A stretch of 64,000 nucleotides of DNA from GCA-2737725 sp033763995. Lineage in GTDB: Bacteria; Pseudomonadota; Alphaproteobacteria; Rhodospirillales; Rhodospirillaceae. The stretch is from assembly GCA_033763995.1 (NCBI GenBank), contig JANRJL010000061.1, positions 1 through 64,000 on the forward strand, given 5' to 3'. Positions within the stretch are counted from its first letter, which is position 1; every line of letters starts with the position of its first letter. Both the position numbers and the translations under genes were made by a program. Shown piece by piece: positions 17,023 through 26,334 of this stretch. Below the pieces are notes generated by a model. That model did no database searches. It was not told where the DNA came from and saw only the letters and a program-made list of their open reading frames with translations.

Positions 17023-18279
17023 CTATTGAAGACGCTCGCGAATCGCGCCGAATTCCTCGAGGGTGTCAAGGTCGCCGACCGCCGCCATGGTCGGTGTTCC
17101 GGAAAAAATACGCCCGGCGCAGGCCTGGATGCGTGCCCGGTCGATCTCCTCGACCCGGGCGATGACCTCGTCAGCCTTCAACAGCCGCCCATAGACCACT
17201 AATTGCCGTGCCCATTGGGTGCAGCGCGCCGAGGGACTTTCCAGCGACATGAGAATGCTCGACTTGAGCTGCGCCTTGGCGCGTCGGACTTCGTCGTCGG
17301 TAATCGTATCGGCGGTCTTGCGGATTTCGTCGCACAACACGGGGATGAGCTTGGGCACCTCGTCCGCGGCGGTGCCGGTGTAAATGGTGAACAGCCCCGT
17401 GTCGGCGAACGACTGCGTGGAGGAAAACACCGCATAGGCCAATCCGCGTTTCTCGCGAATTTCCTGAAACAGACGCGAGGACATGCCCTCGCCCATGAGC
17501 GTCGACAGCGCGGCCACGTTGTAATAATCGGGATCCAAATAGGGCACGCCTTGGAAGCCGAAAACGAGATGCACCTGATCGAGATCGCGCGTCTCGCGGA
17601 ATTCACCACCCGTGTACGTGCCTGGCACTTGCCGCAGGCTCGTCTTGGGTTTGAGGGCCGCAAAGGCGCGCTCCACGTCGGCGACAAACTTGTCGTGATC
17701 CACCGCACCGGCGGCCGCGACCACGGCGTGCTCGGCGGCGTAATGCCCCCCCAAGTAGTCTTTCAAACGTTGCGAAGTGACCGCTCGCACCAAGGACTCT
17801 GAGCCCAGTACCGGCCAGCCCATGGGTTGGTCGGGATAGGCCTTGGCCTGGAAGCGATCAAAAATGATGTCGTCGGGCGTGTCGTTGGCCTGCGAGATTT
17901 CCTGCACGATCACGTGCTTCTCGCGCTCCAGCTCCTCGGCGTCCATGGTGGAATTGAGCAAGATGTCCGACAGCACGTCGACCGCGAGACCCAGATCGCC
18001 CTTCAGCACCTTGGCGAAGTAGGCGGTGTGGTCGCGGCTGGTGTAGGCATTGAGATGCCCGCCGACGTTATCCATCTCCTCGGCGATCTGCTGCGCGCTG
18101 CGCCGCGCCGTGCCCTTGAAGGCCATGTGCTCGAGCAGGTGCGAGATGCCGTTGACGTCGGCGGTTTCGTGCCGCGTGCCGACATTCATCCACACGCCGA
18201 GCGACACGGACTCGATGGAGTCCATCTCATCGGTGACGACGCGCAGACCGTTCGACAGCGTGGTAACGTCGACCTTCAT
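17023..18279 (-). CDS. M16 family zinc metallopeptidase
   Basis: 418 residues. The inverted zinc motif HxxEH is HLLEHMAFKGTARRS at about residue 47. The GTRHETADVNGISH context and the later region with PYLDPDYYNVAALSTLMGEGMSSRLFQEIREKRGLAY match the processing-peptidase-like branch common in alphaproteobacteria. It would cleave short peptides, perhaps presequence-like ones. It begins 4 nt after thrC and is probably cotranscribed, a pairing conserved in this class. Confidence 0.93.
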   Translation of the reverse strand: MKVDVTTLSNGLRVVTDEMDSIESVSLGVWMNVGTRHETADVNGISHLLEHMAFKGTARRSAQQIAEEMDNVGGHLNAYTSRDHTAYFAKVLKGDLGLAVDVLSDILLNSTMDAEELEREKHVIVQEISQANDTPDDIIFDRFQAKAYPDQPMGWPVLGSESLVRAVTSQRLKDYLGGHYAAEHAVVAAAGAVDHDKFVADVERAFAALKPKTSLRQVPGTYTGGEFRETRDLDQVHLVFGFQGVPYLDPDYYNVAALSTLMGEGMSSRLFQEIREKRGLAYAVFSSTQSFADTGLFTIYTGTAADEVPKLIPVLCDEIRKTADTITDDEVRRAKAQLKSSILMSLESPSARCTQWARQLVVYGRLLKADEVIARVEEIDRARIQACAGRIFSGTPTMAAVGDLDTLEEFGAIRERLQ

Positions 18280-18283
18280 GGCG

Positions 18284-19684
18284 TCACCGGCGGGCGTATT
18301 GGCGCACGAAGGCCTTGAGTTGCCCCAAGTCGTTCGGCAATTGCGTGAACTTTTCGGGCTTGTCCATCAGCCCAGCGAGCTTGGCCGGCAGCGCCGGGCG
18401 CTGGCCCATGGCGGCCTCGACCGCGTCGGGGAACTTGGCCGGATGGGCCGTGGCCAGCGCCACGATGGGCGTGCCTGGCTCGACCTTTGAACGCGCTGCC
18501 GCATGCACGCCAATCACGGAGTGAGGATCGAGAATTTGCCCGGTGGCGGCGTGGATGGACTTGATCGTCGCCTTGGTGCCCTCGTCGTCGAGGCGATGGC
18601 CTTCGAACCCGGCCATGATGGCGCGGTGCGCCGACGGATCGACCGTGTAGGCGCCGCCCTGTTTGAAGCGTTCCATCAACGAGGCCACGGTCGCGCCATT
18701 GCGCCCATAAGCGTCGAATAGCAATCGCTCGAAGTTGGACGAGATCTGAATGTCCATGGACGGACTGAGCGACGGCAACACTTGGCTTGCGGTCATGGAC
18801 CCCGTCTCGAAATAGCGCGTGAGAATGTCGTTGCGGTTGGAACCGACGATGAACTTGACGATGGGAAGGCCCATGCGCTGAGCCGCATAGCCGGCAAAGA
18901 CATTGCCGAAATTTCCCGTGGGCACGGCGAACGCGACGGGCCGTGCTGGTGCGCCCAGCCGCAAGGCCGCCCAGGCGTAATATACGATCTGGGCCATGAT
19001 GCGCGCCCAGTTGATGGAGTTCACCGCCGAGAGGTGCAGCTCGTCGCGGAAGCTCACGTCGGCGAACATCTCCTTCACGGCGTTCTGGCAGTCGTCAAAG
19101 GTGCCGGCAACCGCGATGTTGTGAACGTTGGCCGAGGTGACGGTGGTCATCTGGCGGCGCTGCACGTCGGAGACGCGGCCTGCCGGGTGTAGGATGAAAA
19201 TGTCGATGGCGTCGCGGTCGCGGCAGGCCTCGATGGCCGCCGAACCCGTGTCGCCCGAGGTCGCCCCGACGATGGTGATGCGCTGCCGGCGCGCCTTCAG
19301 CACGCGATCGAATAACTGACCCACGAGTTGCAGGGCGTAGTCCTTGAAGGCCAATGTCGGGCCATGGAACAACTCCATGAGCCAGAGCTGAGAGTCGAGC
19401 TGCACCAGCGGCGCCACGGCCTTGTGCGTGAAGTTGGCATAGGCCTGCGCCGTCAGCGCGGCGATCTCCTTCTCGATGACCGAGCCGGCCACATAGGGCG
19501 CTATGATCTTGGCGGCCAGGCTTGGATAATCGAGCTTGGCGAGCGCGTTCCATTCAGTCGCGGAAAACGTCGGCCAGGTTTCGGGCACATAGAGGCCGCC
19601 GTCGGCGGCCAAGCCCGCCAACAGAACATCATCAAACCCGAGCGCGGACGCCCGGCCTCTGGTGCTGACATAGCGCACCGGCAA
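18284..19684 (-). CDS. thrC: Threonine synthase
   Basis: 466 residues, the long enterobacterial/yeast-like form. The N-terminus MPVRYVSTRGRA...FDDVLLAGLAADGGLYVP is diagnostic. The PLP lysine lies in HGPTLAFKDYALQLVG, and the phosphate-binding loop is GATSGDTGSAAIEAC. It converts O-phosphohomoserine to threonine and works with ThrB encoded at 11322-12284. It heads a two-gene unit with the M16 peptidase. Confidence 0.96.
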   Translation of the reverse strand: MPVRYVSTRGRASALGFDDVLLAGLAADGGLYVPETWPTFSATEWNALAKLDYPSLAAKIIAPYVAGSVIEKEIAALTAQAYANFTHKAVAPLVQLDSQLWLMELFHGPTLAFKDYALQLVGQLFDRVLKARRQRITIVGATSGDTGSAAIEACRDRDAIDIFILHPAGRVSDVQRRQMTTVTSANVHNIAVAGTFDDCQNAVKEMFADVSFRDELHLSAVNSINWARIMAQIVYYAWAALRLGAPARPVAFAVPTGNFGNVFAGYAAQRMGLPIVKFIVGSNRNDILTRYFETGSMTASQVLPSLSPSMDIQISSNFERLLFDAYGRNGATVASLMERFKQGGAYTVDPSAHRAIMAGFEGHRLDDEGTKATIKSIHAATGQILDPHSVIGVHAAARSKVEPGTPIVALATAHPAKFPDAVEAAMGQRPALPAKLAGLMDKPEKFTQLPNDLGQLKAFVRQYARR

Positions 19685-19779
19685 ACTCCTGAATGCGTCG
19701 CCCTTGGCCGCGAGAAGGCGCGGATACTAAGGCTTTGGCGGGGCCGGGCAAGCCCCAGAAAGCGGCGCTAACAGCTTGA

Positions 19780-20376
19780 TTAGCCTGGGATCTGGCTGAG
19801 ATCAGCGATGAAGGCGGCGATGATTTGGCTCAAGGCTCCGGCAAAGCCGTCGACGGCGGCGCTGACCTCGTCGTCGGAGGCCGACAGCTCGGCGCTGTAG
19901 GTTTTCATCAGCACGATCTGATTGCCGTTGATCTTGCGCACCGCCAGTTCGATTTCCATCACCGCGCGGGAGCCCGACGTCACGTCATGTTCCAGCTTTC
20001 GGATGGTGCCGGAAATTTCATAGTCGCGGTTGAGCCGCAATTCTGGCGTCACCACGCGCTCGAAGGCCTTGGCGTTGCGCAGGGCGTCGATCAGATCGCG
20101 CTGCAGCATGGCCGCGGGCGTATCGGCCCAGAAGTGATAGCTGTACTGCCGCAACCGGGAAGTTCCCGCGCGGTAGAGAATCGCGCGTTCATTGATCACG
20201 CCTTCACCGCGCAAGGGGGTGACCTCGGCGACACCCTTGATGGGCCCTCCGGCGCGCGCCACCGGGGCGCTGCGCGGCTCGAGGCGATAGAAGGTGTCGA
20301 TGGGCACAGGTGCCGACGAGCACGCCGCCACGGCGGCAACGACGGCAACGGCGAAAAGGCGGGACATTGTTTTCAT
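19780..20376 (-). CDS. ABC-type transport auxiliary lipoprotein (PqiC-like)
   Basis: 198 residues. A lipoprotein signal ends in the lipobox VAAC (Cys19), followed by DTFYRLEPRSAP, the start typical of the ABC_trans_aux/PqiC family. The protein would be anchored to a membrane on the periplasmic side. It is the last gene after MlaE, MlaF and MlaD, so it most likely acts as the outer-membrane or periplasmic partner of this MCE lipid transporter, in place of MlaA/MlaC. AGGGG precedes the ATG at 20376. Confidence 0.86.
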   Translation of the reverse strand: MKTMSRLFAVAVVAAVAACSSAPVPIDTFYRLEPRSAPVARAGGPIKGVAEVTPLRGEGVINERAILYRAGTSRLRQYSYHFWADTPAAMLQRDLIDALRNAKAFERVVTPELRLNRDYEISGTIRKLEHDVTSGSRAVMEIELAVRKINGNQIVLMKTYSAELSASDDEVSAAVDGFAGALSQIIAAFIADLSQIPG

Positions 20377-20385
20377 AGCATGCCC

Positions 20386-21372
20386 CTACTTGCTGTCCGT
20401 CTTGGGCCGGTCGGACTGCGGCGAGCCCGACACCAGCAGCCCCGGGTTCTCGCGGATCGCCCGGCTGAATTCCGACAAATTGCGCGTCGTCGCCTCGGTG
20501 TTATGGGCGATGTCGTCGATGTAACGCGCGATGGTATCGAGCGTATAGCGCAGGCTGCGGATCGACTCATCGACGTTGCCGGCGTTGTCCTCGACCACGC
20601 GGTTGATGTTCCGCATCGACGCCATCAGCATCTCGCGCGTCTCGCCGATATCATCCGAGATGCCTGCGAGATTGGCCGAGGTCTTGTCCAGGTTGGCGAT
20701 GATGGTGTCGATGCGCGCGACGTTCTCGGGCTTGAAGACGCCCGTCTCGACCGATTGCGAGGTGCGCTTCAAGCTGGCCGAAATTACGGGGACATCGCGC
20801 GCCAAGTCCTCGGAGATTTTCGTGAGGTTGCCCAAAATGACCGGCACGTTGTCCTGCGTCATCTTATCGAGGTCTTTGACATAGGCATTGAGGCTGGCCA
20901 GCAGCGGCTTGATGGAGCTGGAACTGATCTCGCCGAATTCGGAGCCGATGTCGGAAAGTGCCGCGAAGAAGTTCGAGGCCGAGGCGCCCTTGATGAGCGA
21001 GCCGGGCTTGAGCGCCGTCGGGCTTTGACCGCCGTCGATGTCGATGGTCAGGGCCGAGAGCAGGCCGCCCACCGAGGCGCGCGCCACCGAGTCCTCGGGA
21101 ATCTTCCAGCCTTCCTGCACGCTCAAGTTCACGCGGAAGGAGACGTTCTGGCCCTCGAACATCGGCTCGATGCTGTCGACCTGTCCGATCTGGTAGCCCT
21201 CGTAGAGCACGAGGGTGCCGAACTTGAGGCCGTTCACGTTGTTATAGACGGTATAATACTCGTCGGTCGCGCCGGTGCGCCCCGCGAGAATGGAGACAAC
21301 GACAAGAAACGCCGCCAGCACGGCGGCCACGAAGCCGCCGACGATGACGTAGTTGATGCGACTATCCTGCAT
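20386..21372 (-). CDS. mlaD: MlaD-type MCE domain protein
   Basis: 328 residues. One N-terminal membrane helix (about 8-28) is followed by the MCE domain (YTVYNNVNGLKFGTLVLYEGYQIGQVDSI) and a long helical region of about 170 residues. MCE proteins form hexameric rings that carry lipids across the periplasm. The extended helical tail, longer than in E. coli MlaD, is typical of alphaproteobacterial homologues. It lies between mlaF and the auxiliary lipoprotein gene. Confidence 0.93.
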   Translation of the reverse strand: MQDSRINYVIVGGFVAAVLAAFLVVVSILAGRTGATDEYYTVYNNVNGLKFGTLVLYEGYQIGQVDSIEPMFEGQNVSFRVNLSVQEGWKIPEDSVARASVGGLLSALTIDIDGGQSPTALKPGSLIKGASASNFFAALSDIGSEFGEISSSSIKPLLASLNAYVKDLDKMTQDNVPVILGNLTKISEDLARDVPVISASLKRTSQSVETGVFKPENVARIDTIIANLDKTSANLAGISDDIGETREMLMASMRNINRVVEDNAGNVDESIRSLRYTLDTIARYIDDIAHNTEATTRNLSEFSRAIRENPGLLVSGSPQSDRPKTDSK

Positions 21373-21417
21373 GGCGCGTCCCGTTCCCCCAACTCAATCC
21401 GATCCTCGCCGCGGTTT

Positions 21418-22275
21418 TCATTGGCTTTGCGTTCCCGTCAGGCGGCGGAGGTATTCGTCCGGGTCCAATATTTCCGCCTCGGTGCGGCGATTCAACAGGT
21501 TTTGAATGCGCTCATTTGGCGAGTTGCGCACCTCTTCCACCGAACCAATGGTCAGAATGTGGCCCTTGTCCAGCACGCAGATGCGATCGGCGATCTTGAA
21601 GGCGCTTTCGAGTTCGTGGGTCACCACAACGATCGACATGTCCATGGCCTCGCGGAGGTTAAGAATGAGGTCGTCGATGGCCGAGGACACCACCGGATCG
21701 AGCCCCGCCGAGGGCTCGTCGCAAAACAGGATGCGCGGGTCCATGACGATGGCCCGCGCCAGCGCCGCGCGTTTGATCATCCCGCCCGAAAGCTCCGCCG
21801 GCATCAAATTCTCGAAGCCCGACAGGTTGACCACCTGCATCTTCATGCGGGCCATGATGCGCATGGTGTTGCGGTCGAGCTTGGTGTGTTCGCGCAGCGG
21901 GAGGACAATATTATCGAGAACGTTGAGCGAGCTGAACAACGCCCCGCCCTGGAACGCCACGCCCATTTTCTGGCGCAGCTTGGTGCGTTCCACGTCGGAA
22001 ATCGCGTTCAAGTCCTGTCCGAGGATTCGGATTGTGCCCGAGGTGGGGCGCAGCAGGCCCAACAAGGCGTTCAACAGCGTGCTTTTGCCCGAACCGGAGC
22101 CGCCCATGATGACCATGATCTCGCCCTGGCGGACCTCGAGATTGATGCCGTGCAAAATCTCGCGCTTGCCGTAATGGGTGACGAGATCGCGAACCTCGAT
22201 CATGATCGGCGCGGCGGCGATCTCCGTCATGCTGGGCTTGCGGCGCGCGGGATGCTCGAGAACGGCCTGGCTCAT
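21418..22275 (-). CDS. mlaF: MlaF-type phospholipid ABC transporter ATPase
   Basis: 285 residues from ATG 22275 (MSQAVLEHPARR), two bases after the mlaE stop; a second candidate ATG lies 15 codons in. Walker A is GGSGSGKST, the signature LSGGMIKRAALARA and Walker B ILFCDEPSAGLDP, with H-loop VVTHELESAF. The LSGGM and PSAGLDP variants are hallmarks of the Mla/Ttg2A ATPases. It powers the MlaE permease in retrograde or anterograde phospholipid transport. Confidence 0.95.
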   Translation of the reverse strand: MSQAVLEHPARRKPSMTEIAAAPIMIEVRDLVTHYGKREILHGINLEVRQGEIMVIMGGSGSGKSTLLNALLGLLRPTSGTIRILGQDLNAISDVERTKLRQKMGVAFQGGALFSSLNVLDNIVLPLREHTKLDRNTMRIMARMKMQVVNLSGFENLMPAELSGGMIKRAALARAIVMDPRILFCDEPSAGLDPVVSSAIDDLILNLREAMDMSIVVVTHELESAFKIADRICVLDKGHILTIGSVEEVRNSPNERIQNLLNRRTEAEILDPDEYLRRLTGTQSQ

Positions 22276-22277
22276 GA

Positions 22278-23081
22278 TCACGACCGCGTGGCGATGAAGG
22301 CGAAGATCATGTCGGTGACGATGATGGCGCAGATCGACAGCACCACGGAGCGCGTGGTCATGCGGCCCACGCCCTCGGCGCCGCCGCTGACCATGGCGCC
22401 GTTGATGACCCCCACCAGGGTGATCAGCATGCCGAACAGCGCGCTCTTGCCGATGCCGTGCATCACGTCGCCCACCTTCACGATCTCGGTGAGCCGGTCG
22501 ATATAGGCCCCGGCGCTCATGCCGAGATCGAGCGAGATGTACCACCCCGCGCCCGTCAGCATGACCAGGCTGGACCAAAACGTCAGCGTGGGCACCATGA
22601 TCACCATGGCGATCAGCGCCGGAGCGACGATGAACCGCACCGGGTTGATGCCCATCACCGAGAGCGCGTCGATTTCCTGGCTGATGCGCATGGTGCCGAT
22701 CCGCGCGGCCAGCGACGATCCGGTGCGCCCCGCCACCAAGATACCGGTGATCAGCGGTCCGAACTCGCGCACCACCGACATGCCGACGCCCAACACGACC
22801 TGTTCCTCGGCGCCGAAGATGCGCAAGCTGTAGATGCCTTGAATCGCCAGCATCATGCCGATGGTCAGCGACATCAACGTGATGATGGGCACCGCCATGA
22901 TGCCCACCTCCATGCAGCGCTCGAACGTGGCTTCGATGCGCACGGGCTGCGCGCGGCGGTGGCCCATGACGATCCAGAATAGGCTTTGAAACAGCAGCAC
23001 CGCGCCCAGGCCGAACTCGGCGAAACCGGAGGAGGCCGACCGGCCCATGCGCTCAAGTTGATCGCCAAGTCGGGTCAGCAT
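22278..23081 (-). CDS. mlaE: MlaE-type ABC transporter permease
   Basis: 267 residues with about five membrane segments. Family segments are EFGPLITGILVAGRTGSSLAARIGTMRISQEIDALSVMGINP, the conserved EFGPxxT and E-x-D-AL stretch of MlaE/YrbE permeases. It forms the inner-membrane core that receives lipid from MlaD. It lies 6 nt after the STAS gene, the position held by mlaB in other operons. Confidence 0.95.
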   Translation of the reverse strand: MLTRLGDQLERMGRSASSGFAEFGLGAVLLFQSLFWIVMGHRRAQPVRIEATFERCMEVGIMAVPIITLMSLTIGMMLAIQGIYSLRIFGAEEQVVLGVGMSVVREFGPLITGILVAGRTGSSLAARIGTMRISQEIDALSVMGINPVRFIVAPALIAMVIMVPTLTFWSSLVMLTGAGWYISLDLGMSAGAYIDRLTEIVKVGDVMHGIGKSALFGMLITLVGVINGAMVSGGAEGVGRMTTRSVVLSICAIIVTDMIFAFIATRS

Positions 23082-23087
23082 GACCGG

Positions 23088-23420
23088 CTACCCTTGGCCG
23101 GCAAGCGCGGCGTTGACGTCGGCGTGGATGGTGAAAATCTTGTCGAGACGCGCGAGGCTCAGCACCCGCATCGCCGCCGGCGACACGCTGGCCAACGCGA
23201 AGTACGCCTTTTTCTTACGCGAAACTTGAAAGGCCTCGACCAAGCTCGCCACGCCGGACGAGTCGATATAAGACACCGCGCCCAGATCCACGACGAGGCG
23301 CGTGTACTTATCTAGACTTTCCAGCAGCTTTTGGCGCACCGACGGCGAGGTCTGGAGGTCGACATCCCCCGTCAACGCCACCACGGCAGTACCGTTCATA
23401 TTGCGAATTTCGATGCTCAT
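23088..23420 (-). CDS. STAS domain protein, anti-sigma factor antagonist-like
   Basis: 110 residues, a single STAS domain (MSIEIRNMNGTAVVALTGDVD). The helix-1 motif YIDSSGVASL keeps the phosphorylatable serine of SpoIIAA/RsbV. It lies between a SpoIIE-type phosphatase with a RsbW-like kinase domain and mlaE. Two readings are possible: a MlaB-like subunit of the transporter, or a partner-switch antagonist. The preserved DSSG and the neighbouring phosphatase suggest that it could be both. Confidence 0.9.
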   Translation of the reverse strand: MSIEIRNMNGTAVVALTGDVDLQTSPSVRQKLLESLDKYTRLVVDLGAVSYIDSSGVASLVEAFQVSRKKKAYFALASVSPAAMRVLSLARLDKIFTIHADVNAALAGQG

Positions 23421-23434
23421 GCCTGTTCCCCGCC

Positions 23435-25180
23435 TCAGTTTACCTTGGAGGCCAACCGTTTGGTCAATTTAAATAAATTGCCGACTCCGGGGGGAGGCGG
23501 CAGGAATCGACAATCGTCGGTCACCGACTTGATCAGATGGACACCCAGCCCCCCGGGCCGCACGTCGTCGAGGTCCCGCGATTTGATCGTGGCGGGGTCC
23601 ACCGGGTCGGCGAAATCCATCAACAGGACGGCCAGGGCGTCGGTCTCGCGCACGAAATCGACCATGATATCTCCCGCCTCCGGATTGCCGCCGTAAGCAT
23701 GCCGGATGATGTTCTGGCAGGCCTCGTCCACGGCCATCACCAGATCAAGCGTCCATTCGGGGCTGCAGCCGCAATAGCTGGCCGCCTGCTCGGCGGCGGC
23801 GCGAACCATTTTCAACCGATCCGGTCGCGCGGGCACACGAAGGCGGAGAATCTGGCCCGTGGCGGCCGCGAGATCAACCGGCGGTGGCGGCAGCGGCGTC
23901 GTGCGCACGGCATTATCCTCGACGATGAGAAGCGTCAGGTCGTCGCGCAGGGGCTTGCCGGGCAGTTTCACCGCGCCGGCGATGCTCTTGAGACGAAGAT
24001 CGGGGGACTCCTCGGCGTGGTCGCGGATCAACGCGCGCGCGCCGTCGAGACCCAGCATGCCCCCGCCGAAGGTGGTGGCTTCCGTGAGGCCGTCGGTGAA
24101 AACGTAAAGTGTCCCGCCCTTGAGGTCGATCTCGGACACCGGAAATCCTCCCGAGCCGGCAATGCCCGCGGCGATGCCCAAGGGCGGCGCCTCGGCCGGA
24201 ATCGACATGAACGAGCCGCGCACGACGTCGAACAGCAGCGGCGGCTCGTGCCCGGCGTTGGTGATTCGCGTCGTCCCGGTGGCGGGATCGAACAGGCCCG
24301 CGACGATGGTGACGAACATGCCGTGCGAGTTGGTCTCGCAGAGTTCGTTGTTGATGGCGTTGAGCAACTGGCCGGGGTGCTCGGCGCTCTTGGCGAGGCA
24401 GCGAAACAGGCTCGAGGTTTTGGCCATGAGCAGCGCCGCGTTCATGCCCTTGCCCGAGACGTCGCCGACGTTGAACCAGATGCGTCCGTCGGACAGCGGC
24501 AGAATGTCGAAAAAGTCTCCCGATACCGCGCGCGCGGGCACGTTGATGCCGTGAATCGGAAACTCCTTGGTGCCCGGCTGAGGCAGCAGGTCGCGCTGAA
24601 TCTCGGCCGCGAGTTCCAGCTCGTGGCGCTCGCGCTCCTGCTCGACGATCTTTTCCGTCAGCCGCAGATTGTGAATCGCCAGCGCCGCCGCGCCCGCCAG
24701 GGTCTCCAGCAGGCGCAGGTCGTCGGTGGAAAAGAGGCCGTTGCCCTCGGTCTTGTTGATGATCTCGATCACGCCCAGGCGATCGCGCCCGCTGGTGAGC
24801 GGCGCGGCCAGGATCGACTTGGTGGTGAAACCGGACTTCGCGTCGACGAGGCCGCCGAAATCGGAGTCCTGGCGCACGTCGCGCACCATCTGGCCTTGGT
24901 TGGTCTGCACCGCGCGGCCGACGATGCCGCTGGTGGAGGGCACGCGGATGCCGGTGATGTTGACCGGCCCGAAACAGGCCGTGCACACCAGCGCCTGAGC
25001 CTGATCGTCGAGCATGAACATCGACGAGGCCTCGGCCCCGACGTAGTGCGTGATCCGCTCCAGCGCCGCCTTGGCCATGGCCTCGAAGCTGTGCGAAGAC
25101 GTGAAGATCCTCGTCATCTCGGCGATGAGGCCGAGATGGTCGCGGAACTCGCCTTGCGGCAGGGCGGGGTGAGTCGTCAT
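23435..25180 (-). CDS. GAF-SpoIIE phosphatase-HATPase (RsbU/RsbW-like) regulator
   Basis: 581 residues from ATG 25180 (MTTHPALPQGEF), 7 nt after the glycosyltransferase stop. The order is a GAF domain (about 20-165), a short linker helix, a PP2C/SpoIIE phosphatase (about 190-395; GDFFDILPLSDGR, GDVSGKGMNAALLMA, VFTDGLTEA) and a C-terminal HATPase domain (about 440-575; VDEACQNIIRHAYGG, GGLGVHLIKS). It joins phosphatase and kinase in one chain, which would set the phosphorylation of the adjacent STAS protein. There are no membrane segments, so the GAF domain would sense a cytosolic signal. Confidence 0.9.
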   Translation of the reverse strand: MTTHPALPQGEFRDHLGLIAEMTRIFTSSHSFEAMAKAALERITHYVGAEASSMFMLDDQAQALVCTACFGPVNITGIRVPSTSGIVGRAVQTNQGQMVRDVRQDSDFGGLVDAKSGFTTKSILAAPLTSGRDRLGVIEIINKTEGNGLFSTDDLRLLETLAGAAALAIHNLRLTEKIVEQERERHELELAAEIQRDLLPQPGTKEFPIHGINVPARAVSGDFFDILPLSDGRIWFNVGDVSGKGMNAALLMAKTSSLFRCLAKSAEHPGQLLNAINNELCETNSHGMFVTIVAGLFDPATGTTRITNAGHEPPLLFDVVRGSFMSIPAEAPPLGIAAGIAGSGGFPVSEIDLKGGTLYVFTDGLTEATTFGGGMLGLDGARALIRDHAEESPDLRLKSIAGAVKLPGKPLRDDLTLLIVEDNAVRTTPLPPPPVDLAAATGQILRLRVPARPDRLKMVRAAAEQAASYCGCSPEWTLDLVMAVDEACQNIIRHAYGGNPEAGDIMVDFVRETDALAVLLMDFADPVDPATIKSRDLDDVRPGGLGVHLIKSVTDDCRFLPPPPGVGNLFKLTKRLASKVN

Positions 25181-25187
25181 GGGCGCA

Positions 25188-26246
25188 CTATGCCGGTGAT
25201 TGCCGGGGGCGTAAATCAGCCCGCGCCGCCGTGAGCGCGCGAAAAACCTCGAGGTATCGCGCCACCACCGCCGCTTCGGAATAGGTGTCGCGAGATTTGC
25301 GCCGCCCGCCGGCAACGAGACGTTGCGCCAGGCCCCGGTCGGCGAGCACGCGCTTCGCCGCGCTCGCCAAGGCGACGGCGTCATCGACGGGAACCAGCAG
25401 CCCGTCTTCGCCATCGGCGATCAACGCGCCGGGCCCCTCGCTGCGGCTGGCGACCAATGGCGTACCTTGGGCCCAGGCGTTGACCACGACGTTCCCGAAG
25501 GGTTCATGACGCGAGGGCACCAGACAGACGTCGGCGGTGCGCAACAGCGCGCCACGGTCGGCACGCCAGCCGAGAAACCGCACGCGGTCAAGCACGCCAC
25601 CGCCACGCGCTTGGTTTCGCAACTCATTCAGCAGCCCGCCCTCGCCCGCGATCCAGAGCACGGCGTCGGGAATGTGCGCCAAGGCGGCAATGGCGGTGTC
25701 GATGCCCTTGACGCGCTCGAGGCGCGCCAGCACCAGCAGAATTTTTGCCTCGGGCGGCGTGTCGAAGCTCGTGCGCGGCAACGGCGTTGCGTCCTCGACC
25801 GGCGAAAAGTTGGGGATGTGAAAGGCACGCTCGGCCGGCCAGCCCTCGCGCACGACGTAGTCGCGGATATCCACCGTGTTGCAGATCAGCGCGTCGCACG
25901 AACGATAGTACTTGAGATTGTAGTACCCGCCCAACCGACCGACGCGGACGAAATTTCCCGAGGGCATGGCGCGGCAGGCGCGGTTCATCCAGCCGAGGAT
26001 CACGTCGGGTTTGAAGCGCCGCGCGATGCGCTGCAAGCGCCAGGGTGAGAAGACATCGAGCGGCCCGGCGAAGGGCAGCGTGTCGAGGCCGGCATTCAAC
26101 CGGCGCAGCTTGGCCAGGCGCTCCGGCGCCGCACGAATCACGAGATGCTGATCGACACCCGCCCGCGCGAACGCGCCGGCGAGGTCCTCGAAGAACAACT
26201 CCGCGCCGCCGTGGGCGGCGCCGGCCAAGGTTTGCAGAAGGCGCAC
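25188..26246 (-). CDS. Glycosyltransferase family 4
   Basis: About 352 residues from a GTG at 26246 (VRLLQTLAGAAHGGAELFFEDLA). The N-terminal GGAE loop, the central ILLVLARLERVKGIDTAIAAL and the donor-site PSRHEPFGNVVVNAWAQGTPLVAS are the GT-B/GT4 signatures, with the EX7E-type acidic pair. It likely adds a sugar to lipopolysaccharide or another surface glycan. It diverges from an LpxL-type acyltransferase and appears to be the first gene of the phosphatase-STAS-Mla run. The frame continues far upstream, but only as antisense to the acyltransferase. Confidence 0.85.
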   Translation of the reverse strand: MRLLQTLAGAAHGGAELFFEDLAGAFARAGVDQHLVIRAAPERLAKLRRLNAGLDTLPFAGPLDVFSPWRLQRIARRFKPDVILGWMNRACRAMPSGNFVRVGRLGGYYNLKYYRSCDALICNTVDIRDYVVREGWPAERAFHIPNFSPVEDATPLPRTSFDTPPEAKILLVLARLERVKGIDTAIAALAHIPDAVLWIAGEGGLLNELRNQARGGGVLDRVRFLGWRADRGALLRTADVCLVPSRHEPFGNVVVNAWAQGTPLVASRSEGPGALIADGEDGLLVPVDDAVALASAAKRVLADRGLAQRLVAGGRRKSRDTYSEAAVVARYLEVFRALTAARADLRPRQSPA

Positions 26247-26334
26247 GATGTGTTTCGCGAGAATTGATGCGGTTAATAATGGCGGTGGGGGTTGTGGCTT
26301 GCCAGAAACGCGACTGTAGCTTACGCCACGGCGC

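Noticed and set aside
19825..22506. Very long open frame (893 codons) on the plus strand
   Set aside because: It is antisense to the whole MlaF/MlaD/lipoprotein region, has no domain-like segments, and is a known artefact of high-GC codon use in the opposite frame.
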